Assembly (NCBI RefSeq): GCF_014648915.1
Contig: NZ_BMSA01000005.1
Location: 248,001 to 312,000 of the forward strand
Direction of reading: 5' to 3'
Length of the DNA stretch: 64,000 nucleotides
Origin: Streptomyces phaeofaciens
GTDB taxonomy: Bacteria; Actinomycetota; Actinomycetes; Streptomycetales; Streptomycetaceae
The notes below the pieces were generated by a model. The model had not been told where the DNA came from and searched no databases. It worked only from the letters and a program-made list of their open reading frames with translations. A program made the position numbers and the translations under genes. This document shows positions 33,091 to 40,535 of this stretch, one piece after another; the stretch's first letter is position 1; the number at the start of each line of letters is the position of its first letter.

Positions 33091-33717
33091 TCAGGCCCCG
33101 GCGATGCGCAGCGCCGCGTCGGCGGTGGCGCGGGCGAACTCCGAGACGGGACGCTCCGGATCGGAGCGGTGGACGAGGATGACACCCTCGATCAGCCCGA
33201 AGACGAGATCGGTGCGCAGATCGAGCCCGCTCTTCGCGAGCGCCCCGCCCGCGGCCGTGGCGGCGATCAACTGCCGGTAGCCGTCCTTGAGTTCGGCGCG
33301 CACGGCATGGAAGCCGGCGAACCGCTCGGTGCGCACCTCGGGCAGCAGATAGAGCCCGCCCAGGTTGTGCGGCCCGGCGCACAGCAGCTCGACGTCGGTG
33401 CGGCACAGCTCCCAGAGCCGGCCCTCGGCGGGCCGGGTGTCGTCGGCGAGCAGCTCACGGGCGCAGACCAGCGAGGGCGTGACCGTGGACTCCAGGAGCT
33501 GGGCGAGCAGCTCCTCCTTGCCGGACACGTAGTGGTACATGGACGCCTGGCGCATGCCCGCCCGCTCGGCGACGACCCGCGTGGTGGTGGCCGCGTACCC
33601 GCGGGTGGTGAACAACTCCGCGGCGGCGGCGAGCAGTTCGGCGCGCGGTTCGAGGCCGCTGTCCGGCCGCTGCGCGGCCCGCGGCCTGCCGACCCGACGC
33701 CCGCTGCTGCTCCCCAT
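33091..33717 (-). CDS. TetR-family repressor, likely of the guanidine/urea operon
   Basis: A 208-residue TetR protein. The N-terminal HTH (about 25-72: AELLAAAAELFTTRGYAATTTRVVAERAGMRQASMYHYVSGKEEL) is standard, and the C-terminal ligand domain is all-helical. The ATG (33715-33717) has GAGGA eight bases upstream. It is divergent from the DUF1989/carboxylase operon. A perfect palindrome lies between them (33828-33849), and a near copy precedes the APC permease at 24861. The simplest reading is a local repressor of uptake and catabolic genes, released by the substrate or an intermediate. The ligand is not deducible from the sequence. Confidence 0.88.
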   Translation of the reverse strand: MGSSSGRRVGRPRAAQRPDSGLEPRAELLAAAAELFTTRGYAATTTRVVAERAGMRQASMYHYVSGKEELLAQLLESTVTPSLVCARELLADDTRPAEGRLWELCRTDVELLCAGPHNLGGLYLLPEVRTERFAGFHAVRAELKDGYRQLIAATAAGGALAKSGLDLRTDLVFGLIEGVILVHRSDPERPVSEFARATADAALRIAGA

Positions 33718-33827
33718 GCCTTCGATCCTCGCACACCGCGACGGACGGCGATCTTCGACGAGCCCCGTGAGGAGTCGGTAACGGCCCCGCAACCCGAGGG
33801 CAACGGCGCCGACCCGGCCCGCACCTA

Positions 33828-33849
33828 ATTTCTGTCGGGCGACAGAAAT
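33828..33849. promoter_or_regulatory. Palindromic TetR operator before the DUF1989/carboxylase operon
   Basis: ATTTCTGTCG, a GG centre, then CGACAGAAAT: perfectly complementary 10-bp arms. It shares the 14-mer CCTAATTTCTGTCG with the site before the APC permease at 24815-24838. It lies 32 bases before the first structural gene and about 110 bases from the TetR start, in the divergent promoter region. Confidence 0.8.
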
Positions 33850-33881
33850 AGCCGCCGACCCGGAGGAGAAGAGGTCCCGCG

Positions 33882-34706
33882 ATGGCGACAGCGACCACCT
33901 ACGGAGCACGCGCCCACGCCCGCGCCCAGCAGGGCACCCGGACCGAGGCCATGCCCGTCGTCCCGGCGGCCCAGTGGCCGGCCCCGCCCTGCGAAGCGGG
34001 CCACCTGGTGTGGGCCGAGACGGTGGCGGGCGGCAACTACACCCACCGGGTCCTCGCTCGCGGCACCGAACTGCGCCTGACCGACCTGCGCGGCGACGCC
34101 TGCGCCCATCTGCTGCTGTACGCCGACGGCCGCCCCTGGGAGCGGCTGAACGTCGCCGACACGGTCAAGGTCCAGTGGAACGCCTACCTCGGCGAGGGCG
34201 TCCTGCTCCTCTCCGACCAGGGCCGGGTCCTCGCCTCGGTGGTCGCCGACACCTCCGGCCGGCACGACGCGCTGTGCGGCACCTCCACCCTCGTATGCAA
34301 CACCGGGCGCTACGGCGACGGCACCCCGCAGAGCCCCTCCCCCGCCGGGCGCGAGCTGTTCAAGCTGGCCGCGGCCAAGAACGGCCTCGAACCCCGCGAC
34401 CTGCCGCCCTCGCTGTCCTTCTTCCAGGGCGTGGAGATCCGCGACGACGGCTCCCTCGACTTCACCGGCTCGGCCGGCCCCGGCGCCGGCGTCACCCTGC
34501 GCGCCGAGCAGGACCTCACGGTCCTGATCGCCAACGTGCCGCACCCGGCCGACCCCCGCCCCGCGTACGTCAGCACCCCGCTGGAGGTGCTCGCCTGGCG
34601 CGCGGCGCCCACCCGCCCCGGCGACCCGCTGTGGGACACCACCCCCGAGGGCCACCGCGCCTTCCTCAACACCGCCGAATTCCTGACCTCCAGGGGGCTC
34701 GCATGA
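33882..34706 (+). CDS. DUF1989 protein, urea carboxylase-associated (UAAP2-like; putative carboxyguanidine deiminase subunit)
   Basis: A 274-residue cytosolic DUF1989 protein, the longer of two paralogues encoded together. Conserved features are LRLTDLRGDACAHLLLYAD, DTVKVQWNAYLGEGVLLLSD, GRHDALCGT and the C-terminal TVLIANVPHP, with Cys/His residues suitable for a metal site. Long called urea carboxylase-associated protein, this family pair has been shown in other bacteria (CgdA/CgdB) to hydrolyse carboxyguanidine to allophanate and ammonia as a heterodimer. The ATG follows a GGAGGAGAAGAGG region and lies just downstream of the palindromic operator. Its stop overlaps the start of the second DUF1989 gene (ATGA). 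Confidence 0.85.
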   Translation: MATATTYGARAHARAQQGTRTEAMPVVPAAQWPAPPCEAGHLVWAETVAGGNYTHRVLARGTELRLTDLRGDACAHLLLYADGRPWERLNVADTVKVQWNAYLGEGVLLLSDQGRVLASVVADTSGRHDALCGTSTLVCNTGRYGDGTPQSPSPAGRELFKLAAAKNGLEPRDLPPSLSFFQGVEIRDDGSLDFTGSAGPGAGVTLRAEQDLTVLIANVPHPADPRPAYVSTPLEVLAWRAAPTRPGDPLWDTTPEGHRAFLNTAEFLTSRGLA

Positions 34707-35308
34707 GCACGAAGACCGTGGTCCCGGCCCGCGCGGCCTGGTCGTCCGTCGTCCACGCCGGCGAGACGCTCACCGTCACCGACCTGCACGGCAACCAGGC
34801 CGTCGACTTCCTCGTGTACGACGCCCACGACACGTCCGTGCGCTACAGCGCGCCCGACACGATCCACGCCCAGGGCGGCATCTTCCTCACCACGGGCAGC
34901 GTGCTGATGTCCAACGAGCACACCCCGCTGATGACGGTGACCGCCGACGCCGTCGGCCGGCACGACACCGTCGGCGGCGCCTGCTCCAAGGAGTCCAACA
35001 CCCTGCGCTACGGCCATCACACCTTCGCGCAGCACGCCTGCGTGGACAACTTCCTGGCCGAGGGCGCCCGGTACGGCCTCGGCAAGCGGGACCTGGTCTC
35101 CAACATCAACTGGTACATGAACGTGCCCGTCGAGAAGGACGGCACCCTCGGCATCGTCGACGGCCTCTCCGCCCCCGGCCTCGCCCTCACCCTGCGCGCG
35201 GAACGGGACGTCCTCGTCCTCGTCTCCAACTGCCCGCAGATCAACAACCCCTGCAACGGCTTCGAGCCCACGGCCGTGGAGATGACGATCACGAAGGCGG
35301 ACGCATGA
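34703..35308 (+). CDS. DUF1989 protein, urea carboxylase-associated (UAAP1-like; putative carboxyguanidine deiminase subunit)
   Basis: A 201-residue DUF1989 protein, paralogous to its neighbour. Shared landmarks are LTVTDLHGNQAVDFLVYDAHD, GIFLTTGSVLMSNEHTPLMTV, VGRHDTVGGACSKESNTLRYG, SNINWYMNVPV and the C-terminal SNCPQINNPCNGFEPTAVEM, which carries two Cys. It would form the second subunit of a CgdAB-type carboxyguanidine deiminase. ATGA overlaps couple it to the gene before (34703-34706) and to the carboxylase after (35305-35308), favouring equal subunit production. The alternative older reading is an accessory protein of urea carboxylase. Confidence 0.85.
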   Translation: MSTKTVVPARAAWSSVVHAGETLTVTDLHGNQAVDFLVYDAHDTSVRYSAPDTIHAQGGIFLTTGSVLMSNEHTPLMTVTADAVGRHDTVGGACSKESNTLRYGHHTFAQHACVDNFLAEGARYGLGKRDLVSNINWYMNVPVEKDGTLGIVDGLSAPGLALTLRAERDVLVLVSNCPQINNPCNGFEPTAVEMTITKADA

Positions 35309-38300
35309 CCTTCGACACCCTGCTGGTCGCCAACCGGGGCGAGATCGCCGTCCGCATCATCCGCACCGCCCGCGAACTGGGCCTGCGCACGGTCGCCGTG
35401 TACTCCGACCCCGACCGTTCGGCACCCCACGTCCGGCTCGCCGACGAGGCGGTACGGCTCGGCCCCGCGCCCGCGAAGGAGTCGTACCTCGACGCCGACC
35501 TCGTACTGAAGGCCGCCAAGGACACCGGCGCGGGCGCCGTCCACCCGGGCTACGGCTTCCTCTCGGAGGACGCGGCCTTCGCCCGCCGCTGCGCCGACGC
35601 CGGGATCGTGTTCGTCGGCCCGACGCCGGAGCAGCTGGAGCTGTTCGGCGCCAAGCACACGGCCCGCGCGGCGGCCGAGGCGGCCGGGGTGCCCCTGGCG
35701 CCGGGCACCGGACTCCTGCCGGACCTCGCCGAGGCCCTCGCGCGGGCCGAGGCCGTCGGCTACCCGGTCATGCTCAAGGCCACCGGCGGCGGCGGAGGCA
35801 TCGGCATGTCCGCCTGCCGCTCCCCCGAGGACCTCACCGACGCCTGGGAACGCGTCCAGCGCGTCGCCGCCGCCTCCTTCTCCTCGGCCGGCGTCTTCCT
35901 GGAACGCCTCGTGGAACACGCCCGCCATGTCGAGGTACAGGTCTTCGGCGACGGCGAGGGCCGGGTCGTCACCTTCGGCGACCGCGACTGCTCGCTCCAG
36001 CGCCGCAACCAGAAGGTCCTGGAGGAGGCGCCCGCACCCGCGCTCCCCGACCGGGTACGCCGGCACCTGGCGCGGGCCGCGCGCGACCTGTGCGCCTCCG
36101 TCGGCTACCGCTCGGCCGGCACCGTCGAGTTCGTGTACGACGCCGCCCGCGAGGAGGCCTCCTTCCTGGAGGTCAACACCCGTCTCCAGGTGGAACATCC
36201 GGTCACCGAGGAGATCTACGGCGTCGACCTCGTCGCCTGGATGCTGCGGCTGGCGCGCGGCGAGCGGGACGTCGTCCGCGACCCGGGCCCGCCGCGCGGT
36301 CACGCCGTCGAGGCCCGCCTCTACGCCGAGGACCCCAGCCGCGGCCACCGGCCCAGCGCGGGCCTGCTGACCCGGGTCGAGTTCCCGGGCGGGGTGCGCG
36401 TCGACGGCTGGGTGGAGACGGGCACCGAGGTGACCACCTCGTACGACCCGATGCTCGCCAAGGTCGTCGCGTACGGCCCGGACCGGGAGCAGGCGCTGCG
36501 CCGCCTCGACGAGGCGCTGGCCCGGACCCGGATCGACGGCATCGAGACGAACCTGGGGCTGGTGCGGGCGGCGCTCGCGGACACCCGGTTCGCGGCGGCC
36601 TCCCACTCGACGGCGACCCTCGCCGAGGTGCACGACCCGACCCCGCGCATCGAGGTCGTCGCCGGCGGCACCCTGACCACCGTGCAGGACTGGCCCGGCC
36701 GCACCGGCCACTGGCAGGTGGGCGTCCCGCCGTCCGGCCCGATGGACGACCGCTCGTTCCGCCTCGGCAACCGGGCGCTGGGCAACCCCGAGGGCACGCC
36801 CGGCCTCGAATGCACGCTCCAGGGGCCTTCGCTGCGGTTCACCCATCCCACCACCGTGTGCGTCACCGGCGCCCCGGCCCCGGTCACCGTCGACGGCACG
36901 CCGGCCGCCCAGTGGGAGCCGGTGACCGTGCCGGCCGGGGCACTGCTGGAGATCGGCGCACCCGGCGAGCACGGGCTGCGGACGTACGTCCTGTTCGCGG
37001 GCGGCCTGGACGTGCCCGCGTTCCTGGGCAGCGCGAGCACCTTCACCCTGGGCCGGTTCGGCGGCCACGGCGGCCGGGCCCTGCGCACCGGGGACGTCCT
37101 GCACGGCGGCACGGTCACCGAGGGCGTGCCGGTCACGGACCGCCCGTCGTTCGGTTCCGTATGGCAGCTCGGCGCGGTCGAGGGCCCGCACGCCGCCCCG
37201 GAGTTCTTCACCGAGGACGACATCCTCGACTTCTACGCCGCCGACTGGAAGGTCCACTTCAACTCGGCCCGCACCGGGGTGCGGCTGGTCGGGCCCAAAC
37301 CGCGCTGGGCGCGCACCGACGGCGGCGAGGCCGGCCTGCACCCGTCCAACATCCACGACACCCCCTACTCCGTCGGCGCCGTCGACTACACCGGCGACAT
37401 GCCGGTCCTGCTCGGCCCCGACGGCCCCTCGCTCGGCGGGTTCGTCTGCCCGGCGACCGTGCTCAGCTCCGAGCGCTGGAAGCTGGGCCAGCTGCGCCCC
37501 GGCGACACGGTCCGCTTCCGGCCGGTCGACCCGAGTGGCTCCCCGCGCCCCGAGATCGTCGACGGCGGCGTACTGGCCCGGGACGGCGACGTCACGTTCC
37601 GGCGCAGCGGCGACGACAACCTGCTCGTCGAGTTCGGCCCGATGCAGCTGGACCTGGCGCTGCGGATGCGCGTCCACGCGCTGATGGAGACGGTGGACCG
37701 GGCCGGCCTGGACGGGGTCACGGACCTCACCCCGGGCATCCGCTCCCTGCAGATCCGGACCGACCCGCACCGCCTGACCCAGGACGCGCTGCTCGCCGCC
37801 GTCCGGCAGTGGGTGACGGACCTGCCGCCCACGGACCAGCTGGTGGTCCCCTCGCGCACCGTGCACCTCCCGCTGTCCTGGGACGACCCGGCGACCCGTG
37901 AGGCGATCGCCCGCTACATGGCGGGCGTCCGCGACGACGCGCCCTGGTGCCCGTGGAACATCGAGTTCATCCGCCGCGTCAACGGCCTGGACTCGGTGGC
38001 GGACGTCTACGACACCGTCTTCGCGGCGGAGTACCTGGTCCTGGGTCTCGGCGACGTCTACCTGGGCGCCCCGGTCGCCACCCCGCTCGACCCCCGCCAC
38101 CGGCTGGTCACCACGAAGTACAACCCGGCCCGCACCTGGACGGCCGAGAACTCCGTCGGCATCGGCGGCGCCTACCTCTGCGTCTACGGCATGGAGGGCC
38201 CCGGCGGCTACCAGTTCGTGGGCCGGACGACCCAGGTGTGGTCGGCCTGGCAGCAGCGCGGCGCGTTCGAGGCGGGCTCGCCCTGGCTGCTGCGCTTCTT

Positions 38301-38811
38301 CGACCGGATCCGCTGGTACCCGGTCGACCCGGACGAACTCCTCGACCTGCGGGCCGACATCACGTCCGGGCGTTTCGTGCCGCGCATCGAGGAGGGCACC
38401 TTCTCGCTCGCCGACCACCAGGCCTTCCTCACCGAACACGCGGAGTCCATCGCGGAGTTCGCGTCCCGGCAGCGGACCGCGTTCGCCGCGGAACGGGACG
38501 CGTGGGAGGCGGCCGGCGAGTTCGCGCGCGCGGACGCGGCGACGGCACCGGCCGCCGCCGCGGCCGAGGTGACGGTCCCGGCGGGCGGCCGGCTGGTCGA
38601 GGCCGAGTTCGCCGCCTCCGTGTGGCAGCTGAACGTGGCACCGGGCGACGCGGTCACGGCGGGGCAGCCGCTGCTCGCACTGGAGGCGATGAAGATGGAG
38701 TCCCGGGTGCACGCGCCCATGAGCGGCGTGGTGACACGGATCCTGGCCAGGCCGGGCGACCAGGTGGAGGCGGGCACGGCACTGGTCGTCCTGGCCCCGG
38801 CCGCGAACTGA
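35305..38811 (+). CDS. Biotin-dependent urea/guanidine carboxylase
   Basis: A 1168-residue multidomain carboxylase that consumes ATP and bicarbonate. Residues 1-445 or so are the biotin carboxylase (ATGGGGGIGMSACR glycine loop; RDCSLQRRNQKVLEEAP; FLEVNTRLQVEHPVTE). About 450-740 is an AHS2/KipA-like part and 760-970 an AHS1/KipI-like part, together forming the carboxyltransferase. The last 70 residues are a biotin carrier with biotinyl Lys1130 in E-A-M-K-M-E-S. The two CT halves are in the order expected for the urea amidolyase family, but without fused allophanate hydrolase. Linkage to two DUF1989 genes favours guanidine as substrate. Start and stop are tightly coupled within the operon. Confidence 0.92.
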   Translation: MTFDTLLVANRGEIAVRIIRTARELGLRTVAVYSDPDRSAPHVRLADEAVRLGPAPAKESYLDADLVLKAAKDTGAGAVHPGYGFLSEDAAFARRCADAGIVFVGPTPEQLELFGAKHTARAAAEAAGVPLAPGTGLLPDLAEALARAEAVGYPVMLKATGGGGGIGMSACRSPEDLTDAWERVQRVAAASFSSAGVFLERLVEHARHVEVQVFGDGEGRVVTFGDRDCSLQRRNQKVLEEAPAPALPDRVRRHLARAARDLCASVGYRSAGTVEFVYDAAREEASFLEVNTRLQVEHPVTEEIYGVDLVAWMLRLARGERDVVRDPGPPRGHAVEARLYAEDPSRGHRPSAGLLTRVEFPGGVRVDGWVETGTEVTTSYDPMLAKVVAYGPDREQALRRLDEALARTRIDGIETNLGLVRAALADTRFAAASHSTATLAEVHDPTPRIEVVAGGTLTTVQDWPGRTGHWQVGVPPSGPMDDRSFRLGNRALGNPEGTPGLECTLQGPSLRFTHPTTVCVTGAPAPVTVDGTPAAQWEPVTVPAGALLEIGAPGEHGLRTYVLFAGGLDVPAFLGSASTFTLGRFGGHGGRALRTGDVLHGGTVTEGVPVTDRPSFGSVWQLGAVEGPHAAPEFFTEDDILDFYAADWKVHFNSARTGVRLVGPKPRWARTDGGEAGLHPSNIHDTPYSVGAVDYTGDMPVLLGPDGPSLGGFVCPATVLSSERWKLGQLRPGDTVRFRPVDPSGSPRPEIVDGGVLARDGDVTFRRSGDDNLLVEFGPMQLDLALRMRVHALMETVDRAGLDGVTDLTPGIRSLQIRTDPHRLTQDALLAAVRQWVTDLPPTDQLVVPSRTVHLPLSWDDPATREAIARYMAGVRDDAPWCPWNIEFIRRVNGLDSVADVYDTVFAAEYLVLGLGDVYLGAPVATPLDPRHRLVTTKYNPARTWTAENSVGIGGAYLCVYGMEGPGGYQFVGRTTQVWSAWQQRGAFEAGSPWLLRFFDRIRWYPVDPDELLDLRADITSGRFVPRIEEGTFSLADHQAFLTEHAESIAEFASRQRTAFAAERDAWEAAGEFARADAATAPAAAAAEVTVPAGGRLVEAEFAASVWQLNVAPGDAVTAGQPLLALEAMKMESRVHAPMSGVVTRILARPGDQVEAGTALVVLAPAAN

Positions 38812-38825
38812 AAGAGGAACAGGAC

Positions 38826-40472
38826 ATGTCCACCACGCTCTCGCGCGTCCGTGCCGCCCACGCCCGCATCGACGCCGTCGACCGCCCGGAGATCTGGATC
38901 GACCTGCGTCCGCGGGACGAGGCCGAGGCGGAGGCCCGCACCATCGACGCACGGGTGGCGCGCGGCGAGCACCTGCCGCTCGCCGGCCGGCTGCTGGCCG
39001 TCAAGGGCAACATCGACGTGGCCGGCCTGCCCACGACGGCGGGCTGCCCGGCGTACGCCTACCGGCCCGCCGCCGACGCCCCGGTGGTGGCCCGGCTCCG
39101 GGCGGCCGGTGCGCTGGTCCTGGGCACGACGAACCTGGACCAGTTCGCGACGGGCCTGGTGGGCACCCGCTCCCCGCACGGCGCGGTCCGGGGCGCCGTG
39201 GACCCCACCCGGGTGAGCGGCGGCTCCAGCTCGGGCTCGGCCGTCGCGGTGGCCCTCGGCATCGCGGACCTGGCCCTCGGCACGGACACCGCGGGCTCGG
39301 GCCGGGTCCCCGCCGCCTTCAACGGCGTCGTCGGCCTGAAACCCACCCGCGGCCTGGTCCCCACCGACGGCGTGGTCCCGGCCTGCGCCTCCCTGGACTG
39401 CGTGACCGTGTTCGCCCGCACCCTCCCGGAGGCCGAGCTGGCCATGGCCCATATGACGACCGGCACCCCGGCAGCCCTCCCCGGCCGCACCCCCGGCCCC
39501 TGGCGCGTCGCGGTCCCGCCGCTCGCCCAGCTCGGCGAGCTGGACCCCGGATGGGCCCAGGCGTACGAGGCGGCGGCGGAGCGGCTCGCGGCGGCCGGGG
39601 CCGAGCTCCGCCCCCTCGATCTGACCCCGTTCACCGAGGCCGCGGCGATGCTGTACGAGGGCGCGTTCGTGGCCGAGCGCTACACCGCGGTGGGGAGCTT
39701 CGTCGACACGTTGCTGGAGAAGGGCGGCGAGGGCCTCGACCCCACGGTGACCGCGATCATCACCCGCGCCCGTGACATCCCGGCCCACCGGCTCTTCGCC
39801 GACCAGGAGCGGCTGGCCGCCCTGCGGACCCGGGCCCTGGCGGAACTGTCCGACGCGGACGCCCTGCTGCTGCCCACCACCCCCGGCCATCCCACGCTCG
39901 CCGAGGTCGCCGCCGACCCGCTGGGCGCCAACGCCCGGCTGGGCCGCTTCACCAACTCCACCAACCTCTTCGACCTGGCGGCGGTGGCCGCTCCGGCGGG
40001 TGCGGTCGACGGCCTCCCGTTCGGCGTGATGCTGATCGGCCCGGCGTTCACGGACGAGCGGCTGGCGAGGATCGCGGCCCTGCTGCAACCGCAGGCGTAC
40101 CTGGCCGTGGTGGGCGCCCATCTGACGGGGCAGCCGCTGAACCCCCAGCTGCTGTCCCTGGGCGCGGCCTTGGACCGTACGACCACGACGGCCGCGGTCT
40201 ACCGTCTGCACGCCCTGGACACGACACCGGCCAAACCGGGCCTGGTGCACGTGGGCGAGGGAGGCGCACCGATCGAGGTGGAGGTCTGGCGGCTGCCGAC
40301 GGCGGGCCTGGGCGGCCTCCTGGCGTCCCTGCCCCGCCCGATGGCCCTGGGCCGGGTGGAACTGGCGGACGGATCCGACGTCCCCGGCTTCCTCTGCGAA
40401 CCGGGCGCGCTGACGGACGCCGAGGACATCACGCGGCACGGAGGCTGGCGCTCCTACCTGAACGCACGGTGA
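38826..40472 (+). CDS. atzF: Allophanate hydrolase
   Basis: A 548-residue enzyme converting allophanate to two CO2 and two NH3. The N-terminal amidase-signature domain (about 1-440) has the catalytic Lys in LAVKGNIDVAG (near residue 60) and the Gly/Ser-rich G-G-S-S-S-G-S motif (near 132). The C-terminal domain (about 445-548: YRLHALDTTPAKPGLVHVGEGG ... LGRVELADGSDVPGFLCEP) is the allophanate hydrolase-specific extension, which is absent from ordinary amidases. GAGGA precedes the ATG, 14 bases after the carboxylase stop. As last gene of the operon it completes nitrogen release. A strong terminator follows immediately. Confidence 0.95.
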   Translation: MSTTLSRVRAAHARIDAVDRPEIWIDLRPRDEAEAEARTIDARVARGEHLPLAGRLLAVKGNIDVAGLPTTAGCPAYAYRPAADAPVVARLRAAGALVLGTTNLDQFATGLVGTRSPHGAVRGAVDPTRVSGGSSSGSAVAVALGIADLALGTDTAGSGRVPAAFNGVVGLKPTRGLVPTDGVVPACASLDCVTVFARTLPEAELAMAHMTTGTPAALPGRTPGPWRVAVPPLAQLGELDPGWAQAYEAAAERLAAAGAELRPLDLTPFTEAAAMLYEGAFVAERYTAVGSFVDTLLEKGGEGLDPTVTAIITRARDIPAHRLFADQERLAALRTRALAELSDADALLLPTTPGHPTLAEVAADPLGANARLGRFTNSTNLFDLAAVAAPAGAVDGLPFGVMLIGPAFTDERLARIAALLQPQAYLAVVGAHLTGQPLNPQLLSLGAALDRTTTTAAVYRLHALDTTPAKPGLVHVGEGGAPIEVEVWRLPTAGLGGLLASLPRPMALGRVELADGSDVPGFLCEPGALTDAEDITRHGGWRSYLNAR

Positions 40473-40473
40473 G

Positions 40474-40530
40474 CGTCCGGCCGTGCGGGGAGCCGCGCGA
40501 ACCCTCGCGCACTCCCCGCACGGCCGGACG
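40474..40530. terminator. Bidirectional terminator between atzF and the helicase gene
   Basis: A 19-bp stem, CGTCCGGCCGTGCGGGGAG (40474-40492), pairs with its exact complement at 40512-40530 around a 19-base loop. It lies directly between two convergent genes and so would serve both. Confidence 0.85.
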
Positions 40531-40535
40531 TCCCG

